64,000 bases of DNA from Syntrophaceae bacterium (GCA_013177795.1 JABLXY010000002.1:496001-560000); one strand, 5' to 3'. Counted from the stretch's first letter, positions 17,805-26,985 are shown. The notes: generated by a model not told the origin, from the letters alone. Made by a program: numbers and translations.

Positions 17805-19198
17805 ACCCGGCCTCCGTGGGCTTTGATGATGTGCTTGACGATGGCGAGCCCGAGGCCCGTCCCGCGCACGGCGCTCTTGCCGTCGTCGATGCGCTTGAAC
17901 TTCTCGAACACTTCCTTCAGCCCCGACTCGGGGATCCCGCGTCCCGTGTCGGAGACGGACACCTCGACGAGCCCCGCCTGCGGGCAGCGCGCGGCGATCG
18001 TGATGCGCCCGCCGTCGGGCGTGAACTTCAGGGCGTTGCTCAGCAGGTTCTCGATGACCACCTCGATCTTCTCGGTGTCCATCCGGATCGGGGGCAGGTC
18101 CGGCGGCAGCTCGACGTGCATCTCGATCCGCTTGCGCTGGGCGACGGGGGAGAAGCGCTGGAGGTTGCGCTCCACCAGGGGCCCGAGGGGCGCCGTCTGC
18201 AGCGTCAGCGGCATGGTCCCCGATTCCATCATGGAGAAATCGAGCAGCCGGGTGACGGACCGGATCAGGCGCTCGCAGTCCTCGCGGATGAGGGTGTGCA
18301 GCTCCCGCTGCTTCTCCGGCTTGTCCCGGAACAGGCCCTCCTCGAGCATGCCCGAGGCCTCCCGGATGGCCGTCAGGGGCGTGCGGAGCTCGTGGGAGAG
18401 GTGGCTGATGTAGTCGATCTTCATCCGGTCGAGCTCGCGGAGCCGGTCGCACATCGCGTTGAACGCCTCGGCCAGCTCCCGGATCTCGGGGGGCGACGCG
18501 ATGGCCAGCGGCTCGCCGAAATCGCCCCGGGCGACGGCCTTCGTCTTGTCCCGGAGGCGGGAGATGGGGACGTTGATCGACTGCGTGTTCAGCACCGAGA
18601 CGGCGATCATCAGCACCATGGCCACGACGAGCGAGATCAGGATCGCATCGGCGTTGCGCACCGAGTTGGCCTCGATCTCCCGGAGCTTGTCGTCCCGCTC
18701 GTCGTAGGAGATCCGGGTCAGGTCGCGCAGGCTCTGCACGGTGTCCGCGACGATGAGGTCCTGCTCGATCCGGTACCGGGCGAGCTCGTCGGCGGCGACG
18801 CGGCGGCTGCCCGCCTGGGCCGCCATCTCGTCGAACAGGGCGCCGTAGCGCCCCTGCGCCGTGCGGATCCCCTCGAGCAGCGCGCGCTTCCTCTCCGTCT
18901 CGGCCAGCGAGGCCAGCTCGGCCAGCTTGCCGGCGAGCGTGCGCTCGATGTCCTTGAACTGCGTCAGATAGGCCTCGTCGCCCGAGACGAAGAACTTCTT
19001 CTCCGCCGCGTTGGCGCTGTAGAGGATCTCCTGGCATTCCTCCGAGAGCTGGATCATCCGCGTGTCGTAGGAGGCGACGGCCCGGATGAGCCGGTTGAAC
19101 TCGCTGAGGTTCCAGATGGTGTACAGGCCGGCCAGCAGGACGACGACGATGATCAGGAGATAACTGCTGATCAGCCTGAAGAGGATCGAAACGTTCAA
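17747..19198 (-). CDS. Membrane sensor histidine kinase, GlrK/QseE type
   Basis: A 483-residue kinase: TM1 about 8-30 (YLLIIVVVLLAGLYTI), a helical periplasmic sensor of about 150 residues, TM2 near 188-205 (LISLVVAMVLMIAVSVL), HAMP, HisKA with the phospho-accepting His in ISHLSHELRTPLTAIREA, and HATPase_c with N (VIENLLSNALKFT), G1 (VSDTGRGIPE) and G2 (GTGLGLAIVKHI) boxes. It heads the operon with the lipoprotein and the sigma-54 regulator, its presumed partner. The helical periplasmic domain is the likely site for the lipoprotein to bind. Confidence 0.88.
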   Translation of the reverse strand: MNVSILFRLISSYLLIIVVVLLAGLYTIWNLSEFNRLIRAVASYDTRMIQLSEECQEILYSANAAEKKFFVSGDEAYLTQFKDIERTLAGKLAELASLAETERKRALLEGIRTAQGRYGALFDEMAAQAGSRRVAADELARYRIEQDLIVADTVQSLRDLTRISYDERDDKLREIEANSVRNADAILISLVVAMVLMIAVSVLNTQSINVPISRLRDKTKAVARGDFGEPLAIASPPEIRELAEAFNAMCDRLRELDRMKIDYISHLSHELRTPLTAIREASGMLEEGLFRDKPEKQRELHTLIREDCERLIRSVTRLLDFSMMESGTMPLTLQTAPLGPLVERNLQRFSPVAQRKRIEMHVELPPDLPPIRMDTEKIEVVIENLLSNALKFTPDGGRITIAARCPQAGLVEVSVSDTGRGIPESGLKEVFEKFKRIDDGKSAVRGTGLGLAIVKHIIKAHGGRVWAESEIGKGSTFTFSLPA

Positions 19199-19596
19199 CG
19201 CCTACGGATGCCTTTCTCCCGGTGGTTGCCGCGGCGTCCCCGACGGTCCGCCTGTGCAGTAGTTACCAGAAAAACCGGTTTTTTCCAATCTTATCTTCCC
19301 GGCCCCGCCGCGGCGGGCCGAGATAGCCGTTGACATCCGGTTTCTTTTGCCCTATCAAGAAAACAGGGAGGCGCAACCGGTGCCGCGTCCCCCTTGCGTT
19401 TTCTTCCTTTCACCCGTTGTGTGACCCGGACGGCAAACCACTCAGCCCGAACCACTCCGATACCACCCGGGGATCCGCCGCGCGGAGGACGGCGGCGGCC
19501 CGCAACCCCCCAGCCGATGCGATGCGGACGGCCGGCGAGGGCGCCGCAGCGGCGATCAGGCGTAGCAACTGAGTTTCTCGGCAAGGAGGTGCTGAC
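19199..19596. other. Divergent intergenic region between the kinase and ACT genes
   Basis: This 398-base gap holds the candidate promoter at 19330-19358 for the rightward genes. The rest is GC-rich without a supported gene. AAGGAGG at about 19583-19589 is the ribosome site of the ACT protein. Confidence 0.5.
19330..19358 (+). promoter_or_regulatory. Candidate sigma-70 promoter for the ACT/USP genes
   Basis: TTGACA (19330-19335), a 17-base spacer, then TATCAA (19353-19358). The -35 is perfect and the -10 matches 4 of 6. The leader to the ACT start would be about 230 bases. Confidence 0.45.
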
Positions 19597-20022
19597 ATGA
19601 TCAGGAAAGCGGCGTTGACGAAGCAGATCTACGTGACCGTGGACGACGAGATCGGCGTGCTGAACCGGATGGCCGACTCCCTTGCGGACCGGGGGATCAA
19701 CATCGAGGCCGTTGCGGGCTACGAGATGGCCGGGACCGGCAAGGCGCGGGTCATGCTGGTCGTCGACGACACCCGCAGGGCCTGCGACCTGCTCAAGCAG
19801 AAGGGGTTCACGGCCCTCGAGGAGAGGGAGGAGATCCAGGTGGAGCTCGACAACAAGCCGGGCGCCCTGAAGGGCGTCACGAGCCTGCTGGCGGCCAAGG
19901 GGATCAACATCAAGCAACTCTACGGGACCATGAGCTCGGAGAAGGCGCCCGTCCGCGTGGTGCTGGCCACGAGCGACAACCAGGCGGCCATCGTGACCCT
20001 GAAGAAAGCCGTGGCCAAGTAG
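19597..20022 (+). CDS. Tandem ACT-domain protein
   Basis: A 141-residue protein of two ACT domains: residues 8-70 (KQIYVTVDDEIGVLNRMADS, then GINIEAVAGY) and 78-140 (IQVELDNKPGALKGVTSLLA, then GINIKQLYGT). ACT pairs bind amino acids or other small ligands and usually control an enzyme; here there is no enzyme domain. The start has a near-consensus AAGGAGG. It lies 49 bases before the universal stress protein gene. The ligand is unknown; a branched-chain or acetate-related sensor role is seen in similar free ACT proteins but is not shown here. Confidence 0.8.
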   Translation: MIRKAALTKQIYVTVDDEIGVLNRMADSLADRGINIEAVAGYEMAGTGKARVMLVVDDTRRACDLLKQKGFTALEEREEIQVELDNKPGALKGVTSLLAAKGINIKQLYGTMSSEKAPVRVVLATSDNQAAIVTLKKAVAK

Positions 20023-20071
20023 GCACGGGACCTCCGCACGGCTCCGCGCTCTGCCGGAAAGGAGGCGGGCC

Positions 20072-20509
20072 ATGGAAGGGATCAGCCGGATTCTCGTCGT
20101 GAGCAGGCTGACGCGCTACTGCCGCAAGGCGGTGCGCTTCGGCGTCTCCCTTGCCCAGAAGTACGACGCCGAGCTTGCCGTGCTCCACGTCGTGGAGAAT
20201 CCCTTCAAGAAGGGGTGGAACCTGCCCACCATCCATTACGAGGAGCAGTACAGGAAGGACATGGCGCGGGTCAGGGCGGAGCTCGACGAGATCGTCCGCG
20301 CGGAGAAAAAGAAGGGCATGGCGGTCCGGGAGTTCGTCGAGGAGGGTGACCCGAAGGAGGAGATCCTGAGGGTCATCGAGCGCGAGCGCATCGACCTGGC
20401 GATCCTCACCGCCCACGAGGAGGGACGACTCGAGCACTTCCTCTACGGGCGGGGACTGGACAGCCTCATCCGCCGCATGCCGTGCTCGATCCTGCTCGTC
20501 AGGGAATAG
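20072..20509 (+). CDS. Universal stress protein (UspA family)
   Basis: A 145-residue single UspA domain: first strand RILVVSRLTRYCRKAVRFGV, central helix region RAELDEIVRAEKKKG, then GDPKEEILRVIERERIDLAI and the C-terminal strand MPCSILLVRE. The ATP-binding G-x2-G-x9-G-[ST] loop is not clear: the equivalent stretch is GRLEHFLYGRGLDSLIRR. It may therefore be of the non-ATP-binding UspA type. AAGGAGG precedes the start. Probably co-transcribed with the ACT gene. Confidence 0.8.
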   Translation: MEGISRILVVSRLTRYCRKAVRFGVSLAQKYDAELAVLHVVENPFKKGWNLPTIHYEEQYRKDMARVRAELDEIVRAEKKKGMAVREFVEEGDPKEEILRVIERERIDLAILTAHEEGRLEHFLYGRGLDSLIRRMPCSILLVRE

Positions 20510-20554
20510 AATCGGCGGGGGCCGGGCGGTTCGAATCACAACAGGGGGCGGGGC

Positions 20555-20992
20555 TCACCGTCGCTTGAGGGGCGGGAGCGCCGCGCTCAGGTAGCGGCCG
20601 AGGGCCCTGTCGGTCTTGCCGATGTGACCCACCAGCCAGTTGGCGATCCACCTCTGAAACTCGGCGACGAGAAGCGGGGAGGGCCCGTTGTCCAGGATCT
20701 CCTCCCGGAAGGCCGCAAAGTCGCGCGCAAAGGCCCGGTGCTCGGCCCTGTGCACCCTCTCCTCCGCGTAGCCGCCGTCCTCGGTGTAGAACTTCGTCAT
20801 GTACTGCTCCTCGAGCGAGAAGTGCGTCTGCACGTAGCGCTCGAGGAAGCCGAACAGGCCGGGGATCTCCCCGGGACCGCCGCCGGCGCGAAGCTTCTCG
20901 AAGAAGACCCCGACCCGGTGCAGAAGCTCCTTGTGCTGGTTGTCGATCTCCTCGATCCCGACCGACAGCGCCGGTGTCCAGGTAACGTGCAC
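20555..20992 (-). CDS. Bacteriohemerythrin
   Basis: A 145-residue four-helix O2-binding protein. The di-iron ligands of the family are visible: His in IDNQHKELL, His and Glu in QTHFSLEEQYM, the His pair in VHRAEHRAF, and His and Asp in GHIGKTDRAL. The start is set at the GTG at 20992, which follows AAGGAG by 10 bases and opens the usual VTWTPALSVGIEEID motif; the frame continues upstream but without family similarity. In anaerobes such proteins sense or scavenge O2. It is convergent with the universal stress protein gene. Confidence 0.88.
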   Translation of the reverse strand: MHVTWTPALSVGIEEIDNQHKELLHRVGVFFEKLRAGGGPGEIPGLFGFLERYVQTHFSLEEQYMTKFYTEDGGYAEERVHRAEHRAFARDFAAFREEILDNGPSPLLVAEFQRWIANWLVGHIGKTDRALGRYLSAALPPLKRR

Positions 20993-21153
20993 GGTCCGGT
21001 GACTCCTTGCGGCGGATGGATTTGGTGCGAGGCGACGGCCCCCCACAGCATCCTTATCGGCTGGGGCGCGGGGGTTCTTGAGGCCGGCGCGCTTTTCCTT
21101 GCGTTGTGAGCCGCCGGGGGGTATCCTGTCGAAAAGTGCAAGGAGGGGACGAC

Positions 21154-21504
21154 ATGCAGGATTTCATCCGGAAAGTGCGGCTGCTCAGCGTCGGCCTGTT
21201 CTACCTCGGCAAGGAGAAGGTCGAGGAGACCGTTGCGGAGCTCATCAAGAAGGGGGAGATCAGCGAAAAAGAGGGCAGGGCCCTCATGATCGAACTGCTC
21301 GCGAAATCGAAGGCGGCCACGAAGGACCTGGAGGCGCGAATCCAGCGGGCGCTTGCCGATGCCCAGGCCAAACTTCACGCGCCCCTGCTCAAGGAGATCG
21401 ACGAGCTCAAGAAGAAGGTCGCCCGGCTCGAGAAAGAGGCGGCTGCCGCGAAGGCGAAAAGCCGGAAGAAAGCCGCCAGGCCGCCGGCGAAGACCGCACC
21501 GTAG
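21154..21504 (+). CDS. Phasin-like granule-associated protein
   Basis: A 116-residue protein: an amphipathic helical domain (residues 3-60: DFIRKVRLLSVGLFYLGKEK), a coiled coil (70-98) and a basic Ala/Lys/Pro tail (KAKSRKKAARPPAKTAP). This is the layout of PhaF/PhaI-type phasins, which coat polyhydroxyalkanoate granules, with the basic tail touching DNA. No PHA synthase is in the window. The ATG at 21154 follows AAGGAGGGG, so the longer frame from 21106 is not used. Confidence 0.65.
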   Translation: MQDFIRKVRLLSVGLFYLGKEKVEETVAELIKKGEISEKEGRALMIELLAKSKAATKDLEARIQRALADAQAKLHAPLLKEIDELKKKVARLEKEAAAAKAKSRKKAARPPAKTAP

Positions 21505-21528
21505 AGCGCCCCCGCGCCGACGACCGCG

Positions 21529-21560
21529 AAAAAGCCCCGCCCGACGGCGGGGCTTTTTCT
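21529..21560 (+). terminator. Intrinsic terminator after the phasin-like gene
   Basis: AAAAAGCCCCGCC pairs with GGCGGGGCTTTTT around a 4-base loop. The T-runs on both strands make it bidirectional; it also ends the convergent DUF3300 gene. Confidence 0.88.
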
Positions 21561-21606
21561 ATTGTGAAGAGACGGCTTCGCACGGCACGTCCTCAGATGA
21601 ACGATA

Positions 21607-23214
21607 TCAGCGGTGACCGCCCCGGAACCCACCCCCACCGCTCCAGAAGCCGCCGCCCCCGCCGCCCTGGGGGAAACCCCGGACGGCGCCGCCTTGCGAA
21701 AAGCCCCGGAAGGAGCCCCCCGCTGCCCCGCCGCCCCGGGGGACACCCCGCAGGGCCTCGCCGGCCCATGCGCCGCCCGCTCTCGGGGCATTGAGGCTCT
21801 CGCGGCCCCAGGTGCTCTGCCGGCGGACCTCGCCGCCCCGGCCGATCCCCTCGAAGGCGCGCCCCGCTTGGCTGCGGTCCAGGCCGGCACGGTCCGCCGC
21901 ACGGCGCTCCGCACCGGGCCGGGTAAAACCGGCCTCGCGCCGAACATCCCGTTCGGTCCTGCCTCCCGGGGAGATCATCGTCCCCGGTCCCTCGGCCCTG
22001 CCGGCCGCCGCATCGCTTCGCAGAGACCCGTAATGTCCCGCGGTCCCGGCGCCCGGCGTGTCGCCCCGCCCCTTGCGGGCGGCCTGTGTCTCCGACCGGG
22101 CTTCCCTCGCGGCCAGGGCATGGCGAACCGCGGAAGCGTCGGGCCTTGCCGTCGCGCGCGCGACCGCCGGGGTGCTGCCGGTCCCGGCCGGCCGTCCCGT
22201 CCCCTGCTCGAGCCTGTTGCCCTCGTGGCCGCGGAAGCCCCGCCGGCTCTCGACGGCGGCACGGTTGACCTGGCCGTATTTCTCCATCGTCGCCGTGTCG
22301 CGGTAGGCGACCCCCCTGCGGTGGGCGGGGTCGTGTTTCCAGGGTTCTACCGCCGCGGCCGCCCCAACGGCACCCGCTGCACCGGTTTGCCGTGTCGCCC
22401 AGGTCCCGCCGACGGCCCCCGGGCCGGGTCCGGGACGTCCGCCGGGGACCCAGACATTGCGGTGCACGCTCACGAAACAGGTGCGCTGGCGCCAGCCCCA
22501 GTAGCCCCACCCCGTGCCCCACCAGAAGGCGCCGACGGTCACGCCGACCCCGAACCAGATCAGGCCGGGGGCGACCGCGACGGCCGCGGGGAAGGGCCAG
22601 AGCACAAACGGGGGGAAAGCCGGCCACCACCAGGGCCCAAAGACCCACCAGGGGTCGTAGACCGGCACGTAAATGACCGAGGGGTTCGCCGGCTCGACCC
22701 GGATGATTTCGCGTTCCACGATCACCTTCTGCTGGGCCGTCGATGTAAGGTTGCCCGCGTCGTGGGCCCGCTTGCGGAGCCTCTGGACCGTGTCCATCAC
22801 GTCGGCCTGCTGGGCGAGGAAGGCGTCGCCGACCTTATGGGTCCAGTCCAGATTCCGGCTCATCATCTCGAGGACGTCGGGGAAGGGCACCAGGGCCTTC
22901 ACGCTGGCATCCCAGGGCTGTTTGGCCAGCGCCGCATGCCACTGGTCCGAGGGCAGATGCCTGTTCTCCCGGGCCCACCTCTCCGCCATCACGACCTCCA
23001 GGGGGTATGTGGCGGCGATGAGGACCTGGGCAAGCAGGGAGTCGGGGTAGAGGGCGATGGGGGCCAGCATCTGGTCCAGCTCCGCCTGGGAGAATGTCCG
23101 CGGGGCTGACCCGGCGTCGGCCTTGCCCGCCTGGGCGAAGAGGGGCGGCGGCAGGGCGATCAGCAGGACCAGGCACCAGGCAACGGCGTGCCGGAATGCT
23201 TTCCATGTCGGCAT
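21607..23214 (-). CDS. DUF3300 domain-containing exported protein
   Basis: A 535-residue protein with a signal peptide (1-27) and the DUF3300 domain (about 40-270), recognisable from AELDQMLAPIALYPDSLLAQ, PLEVVMAERWAREN and PANPSVIYVPVYDP. Trp-rich strands follow (WWWPAFPPFVLWPF). The C-terminal 250 residues are low-complexity Arg/Gly/Ala and end in Gly-rich repeats (FWSGGGGFRGGHR). The function is unknown; such proteins are exported and probably surface or periplasmic. The Arg/Gly tail may be disordered and bind polyanions. Confidence 0.85.
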   Translation of the reverse strand: MPTWKAFRHAVAWCLVLLIALPPPLFAQAGKADAGSAPRTFSQAELDQMLAPIALYPDSLLAQVLIAATYPLEVVMAERWARENRHLPSDQWHAALAKQPWDASVKALVPFPDVLEMMSRNLDWTHKVGDAFLAQQADVMDTVQRLRKRAHDAGNLTSTAQQKVIVEREIIRVEPANPSVIYVPVYDPWWVFGPWWWPAFPPFVLWPFPAAVAVAPGLIWFGVGVTVGAFWWGTGWGYWGWRQRTCFVSVHRNVWVPGGRPGPGPGAVGGTWATRQTGAAGAVGAAAAVEPWKHDPAHRRGVAYRDTATMEKYGQVNRAAVESRRGFRGHEGNRLEQGTGRPAGTGSTPAVARATARPDASAVRHALAAREARSETQAARKGRGDTPGAGTAGHYGSLRSDAAAGRAEGPGTMISPGGRTERDVRREAGFTRPGAERRAADRAGLDRSQAGRAFEGIGRGGEVRRQSTWGRESLNAPRAGGAWAGEALRGVPRGGGAAGGSFRGFSQGGAVRGFPQGGGGGGFWSGGGGFRGGHR

Positions 23215-23416
23215 GTTCGTCTCCAGGGGGCTTCGAGCCCGCTTTCGGAATGGGGGCGCGTCGAAACGCGAGCGCCGGAGCGGTCCGGAAAATCACCGGG
23301 TTTGTTGGTTGTAACGCACGGGGCGGCGTACGGTTGACGCAGAGGCGCTCCGGCCGGGTGAGGCGTGAGGGCAGTGAAGAGAAGGGAAAGCGGCGCAGCC
23401 CCCGGGGGCTTCACCG

Positions 23417-25582
23417 TTACTTGCTCGCGATGCGGTGGATGCCGTCCCAGTTTTCGGGCGGAGGGGTTTCCCGGTAGAGACGGCACCGCTCCATCAGCAT
23501 GCGGGCGGGCTCGTCGCCGTGGTTGAGATCCAGGATCTTCCGGCAGCATTCCGCGGCCTCGTCCCATCGGCGCCCGAGGTAGAGATCGAGAGCCGTTTCG
23601 GCCAGCTGCGCAATCGCGCGCGTGCGCTCGTCGGCCGCGTGGGCCTCGGCCATCAGCTCGTAGATCCGCACCCCCCGTGCGCTCCCCTTGACGGAGACGA
23701 AGTCGAGGGGGCGGGCGACGAACTGGTCCCGCACGATCGCCCGGGTGCTCTCCCCGATGATGATCCGCGTGCCGTAGAGCCTGTTGAGGCCCTCGAGGCG
23801 GCTCGCCGTGTTCACCGTGTCGCCGACGACGGTGTAGTTGAGGCGGCTGGCGCTTCCCATGTTGCCCACGATCACCTCGCCCGAGTTGATGCCGATGCGC
23901 TGGTGGAAGAGGGGCTTGCCCTCCTGCCTCCACTTCTCCTGGAGGGTCTTCAGCTCTTCCTGGCAGGCGAGCGCCGCCCGGCAGGCCGTCACGGCGTGGT
24001 CGGCGTTCGGCGTGGGGGCCCCCCAGAAGGCCATGATGCTGTCGCCGATGAACTTGTCGAGCGTGGCCGCGGGCTGCCGCCGCAGCACGCCGCTCATGGC
24101 CTCGAAGTACTCGCCGAGCTGCTCGACGAGGGCCTCGGGCTCGAGGCGCTCCGAGATCGTCGTGAAGTCCGCGATGTCGGAGAAGAAGATGGTCAGATGG
24201 GCCTTGCGGCCCCCGAGCTCCGCCTCCCCGCCCGACGCGAGGATCTCGCGGACAAGGTCGGCGGGCACGTACTTGCCGAAGGAGCGCAGGCCGCGCTTCA
24301 TGTCGTGCGTGGCGGTCATCAGCTGGTCCACTTCGAGGATCACGGAACGCTCGAGCGGCCGGGCCTCGATCTCGAAGCGGCCGATGGCCTCGGAGTCCAG
24401 GGCGATCCGGCGCAGGGGCTTGGCGACGAGGCCCGAGATCCAGGCGCTCGCCGCCAGGATCAGGAAAAAGACGCCGATGCCGATACCCAGGGTCTCCAGG
24501 TTGTTGCGGTCCACGGCCCCCATGACCTCGCCGTAGGGGACGACGAGGGCGATGATCCATTCCGGCAGGTCCTTGCCGGCCATGCGGCGGTAGCTGCCGA
24601 AGTAGTCCCGGCCGCCGGCGCTGAAGCGGAACGTCCGGAGATCGTGGCCCAGGAAGCTGGTGTCCTGCGAGAACGTCTCCATGAATCGGACGACCCGCAC
24701 GTCGCCCAGCTTGCGCCAGTCTGCGAACTCGAACTGCGGCCGCCCCCGGTCGTCCTTGAATTCGCGGGTGAGGATCTCCGGCTGCGGGTGGGCGAGGACC
24801 CGGTAGTCGCCCGCCTTCGTCCTCTCGACGATGAAGGCGAACCCCGCCTGGCCGATGGGATTGGAGTTGAGGAAACGGGAGATGGCGCTGATGTCGAAGT
24901 CCACCGTCGTGACGCCGATGAACTGCTTGTCCTTGTCGTAGACGGGCGTGGCGAACGTGACCCCCGGCACCGCCCGGTTGCCGCTGCGCAGGGTGCGGCC
25001 CTCGGTCCAGACCGGGCCGCCGGCATCGCGGGCCGAGGTGTACCATTCCGGCTTCCGTCCCTCGCCGGTCAGCCGGAACTCCCGGCGCTCATAGGGCTTC
25101 CGCTGCGCGTAGTCCTCCGGCGTGAAGTCGAGGATGACCGCCTTGCCGGCCTTTCGGTCGTAGCGGGCCTCGCGGATGCTGAACCCGCCTTCCGGAAGCC
25201 TCTCGACGGACAGCATGAGGCCGGTCTCGAAACCGGCCGAGAGAAAGGTGAAATGGCCCTGCGCCTCCATCACCCGCTGCAGGTGGCGGGTCAGCCACTT
25301 GAGCGTCTCCGGGGTGGGCTTGACGGACCCCAGGAGCTGGCGGTTCATCTCGCCCTGGTCCAGGGCGCGTTTGAGCAGCGTGCCCACCCAGTCCCGGATC
25401 CGCAAAGAGCTCTCGTCGAGCACCTGCGCGGAGAGGGTGTCGGCGTTGCGCTTCAGGTTGTAGTAAGAGAGGCCCCCCAGCAGGCCGACCGTGCCGATGA
25501 GCATGACGGCCAGCAGGGTGGACAGGGCCGTGCGGAAGGGCACGCGGGCCGATGCGAGTCTTGCCGTGAAGGGGACTTTCAT
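23417..25582 (-). CDS. Membrane-bound sensor adenylate cyclase (class III)
   Basis: A 721-residue protein: TM1 about 20-42 (LAVMLIGTVGLLGGLSYY), a Cache-type extracytoplasmic sensor (about 45-355), TM2 about 360-385 (GIGIGVFFLILAASAW), a HAMP-like linker and a class III cyclase domain (about 460-640). The metal-binding Asp (FFSDIADFTTIS), the adenine-specifying Lys (DKFIGDSIMAFWG), a second base-contact Asp (VVGDTVNTASRL) and the transition-state Asn/Arg of the last motif are all present, so it should make cAMP. A short TPR-like C-terminal region (ALDLYLGRRWDEAAECCRKI) follows. The signal sensed is unknown. Confidence 0.88.
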   Translation of the reverse strand: MKVPFTARLASARVPFRTALSTLLAVMLIGTVGLLGGLSYYNLKRNADTLSAQVLDESSLRIRDWVGTLLKRALDQGEMNRQLLGSVKPTPETLKWLTRHLQRVMEAQGHFTFLSAGFETGLMLSVERLPEGGFSIREARYDRKAGKAVILDFTPEDYAQRKPYERREFRLTGEGRKPEWYTSARDAGGPVWTEGRTLRSGNRAVPGVTFATPVYDKDKQFIGVTTVDFDISAISRFLNSNPIGQAGFAFIVERTKAGDYRVLAHPQPEILTREFKDDRGRPQFEFADWRKLGDVRVVRFMETFSQDTSFLGHDLRTFRFSAGGRDYFGSYRRMAGKDLPEWIIALVVPYGEVMGAVDRNNLETLGIGIGVFFLILAASAWISGLVAKPLRRIALDSEAIGRFEIEARPLERSVILEVDQLMTATHDMKRGLRSFGKYVPADLVREILASGGEAELGGRKAHLTIFFSDIADFTTISERLEPEALVEQLGEYFEAMSGVLRRQPAATLDKFIGDSIMAFWGAPTPNADHAVTACRAALACQEELKTLQEKWRQEGKPLFHQRIGINSGEVIVGNMGSASRLNYTVVGDTVNTASRLEGLNRLYGTRIIIGESTRAIVRDQFVARPLDFVSVKGSARGVRIYELMAEAHAADERTRAIAQLAETALDLYLGRRWDEAAECCRKILDLNHGDEPARMLMERCRLYRETPPPENWDGIHRIASK

Positions 25583-25620
25583 GGCAGCGCATTGTAATAC
25601 AAAACGCGCCGCGATGCCCG

Positions 25621-25646
25621 AAAAAAACGCCGGCCCCGGAGGCCGG
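25621..25646 (-). terminator. Minus-strand hairpin with T-run upstream of the cyclase
   Basis: On the minus strand GCCGGCC (25646-25640) pairs with GGCCGGC (25634-25628) and is followed by G and at least six T. It lies 38 bases upstream of the cyclase start, so it either stops antisense transcription from the phosphoesterase side or acts in the cyclase leader. Confidence 0.6.
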
Positions 25647-25749
25647 CCGGGCGCGGATCCTGCATAACCCCTTGATCGGAAAGCGGGATTGGAGGCCTTA
25701 CGCAACCCGCTTGCTTTTTCGGGACATCTTGTTTAACTTAGCGCCTGCG

Positions 25750-26985
25750 ATGAACGAAATGAACACCGGCGTGCCCCTGTCGCCGGTTACCCTTGAACTG
25801 ATCTCATCGGCCCATCGCGTGCTGGTCCTGGCCCTTGCCGTCCTGGCCCAGGTCTACCTCTTCGTCCGCTTTCGCGAGGCCGTCCGGTCCTCCCGCCTGT
25901 CAAGGCGCACGGCATCGTGGGTCGTGGGCGCGGCGGGCGCGGCCATCGCGATTCTCTTTTCCCTCAGCGGTTTCATCCTGGCCCGGCCCATGGCCTGGCT
26001 CGACCCCTCCCCGGCCCTGCAGGCCGCTCTCTTCTACCTTCCGGCCCTGTGGAGCGTGGGGTCCCTGACCTGTGCTCTCATCCTGCTGACGCTGCGGGTC
26101 GCCGGCGAGGCCGGCAGGCGGGCGAAGAAACTCTGGCGCAATGTGACCGGCCGGGCACCTTCGCCCCCCGTGGACACGGGCCGCCGCCGTTTCGTGAAAG
26201 CCGGCGTGGGGACGCTGGCCGCCGCGCCGTTCGTCCTGACCGGCTACGGGGCCGCCTACGCGGGCCGGGCCTACCGGGTGGAGGAGCGCTCGCTTCCCTT
26301 CGGCCTGCCCCTGCGCGTCGTGCAGCTCACCGACATCCACGCCGGCCTCACCATGACCCGAAGGGAGCTGCGGCGCTATGCCGACGAGGTGATCGCCCTC
26401 GAGCCCGACCTCTTCGTCCTGACCGGCGACTACGTCACCAACACGAGCGCCTTCCTGCCGGACTGCCTCGAGGAGATGGCGCGCGTCCGCGCCCGCTACG
26501 GGACCTTCGCCGTGCTGGGCAACCATGACCACTGGTACGTCCGTCCCTCGGAGCTGACCGGCCTGTTCCGGGAAAGCGGGATCCCGCTGCTCCGAAACGC
26601 AAACCGCGTGATCGCATCGGCACAGGGCCCCTTCGCCGTCGCGGGCATCGACGACCTGGTCGCCGGCCGGCCCGACCTGCAGGCCGCCCTGCGGGGACTG
26701 ACCCCGTCCGTGCCCACGATCCTGCTGTCACACCGCCCCGAGGTCTTCCCCGATGCCGCCGACCGCGGCGTGGCGCTGACCCTGGCGGGTCACTACCACG
26801 GCGGCCAGATCAAGCTGACCCTGCCCAGCCGCGAGATCAGCGTCGCGCACCTGCGGACCCCTTATCCCGAGGGCCTCTTCCGCATCGGCGAGAGCCGCCT
26901 CTACGTGAGCCGCGGCATCGGCACCTCGCTGACCCCGGTGCGGCTCAACGCCCGTCCCGAGATCACCGTACTGAACCTGACATAG
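25750..26985 (+). CDS. YkuE-type membrane metallophosphoesterase (copy 1)
   Basis: A 411-residue protein: three or four N-terminal TM helices (about 15-35, 50-75, 85-120), a twin-Arg-like segment GRRRFVKAGVGTLAAAPFVL (about 144) and a calcineurin-like phosphoesterase domain (about 185-410). The metal motifs are LTDIHAG, LTGDYV, LGNHDHW, LLSHRPE and LAGHYHGGQ. YkuE relatives hydrolyse phosphodiesters or act on UDP-diacylglucosamine-like lipids at the outer membrane-facing side. A paralogue lies at 32024. The ATG at 25750 is preferred over an upstream ATG because it precedes the first TM helix closely. Confidence 0.82.
   Translation: MNEMNTGVPLSPVTLELISSAHRVLVLALAVLAQVYLFVRFREAVRSSRLSRRTASWVVGAAGAAIAILFSLSGFILARPMAWLDPSPALQAALFYLPALWSVGSLTCALILLTLRVAGEAGRRAKKLWRNVTGRAPSPPVDTGRRRFVKAGVGTLAAAPFVLTGYGAAYAGRAYRVEERSLPFGLPLRVVQLTDIHAGLTMTRRELRRYADEVIALEPDLFVLTGDYVTNTSAFLPDCLEEMARVRARYGTFAVLGNHDHWYVRPSELTGLFRESGIPLLRNANRVIASAQGPFAVAGIDDLVAGRPDLQAALRGLTPSVPTILLSHRPEVFPDAADRGVALTLAGHYHGGQIKLTLPSREISVAHLRTPYPEGLFRIGESRLYVSRGIGTSLTPVRLNARPEITVLNLT

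Noticed and set aside
15663-18413. A long open frame antisense to the sigma-54 regulator and kinase
   Set aside because: High G+C third positions leave antisense frames open. The sense genes have complete family motifs.
20510-20554. GGTTCGAATC, a tRNA T-loop-like word
   Set aside because: No acceptor stem, anticodon arm or D-arm can be folded around it in the short gap.
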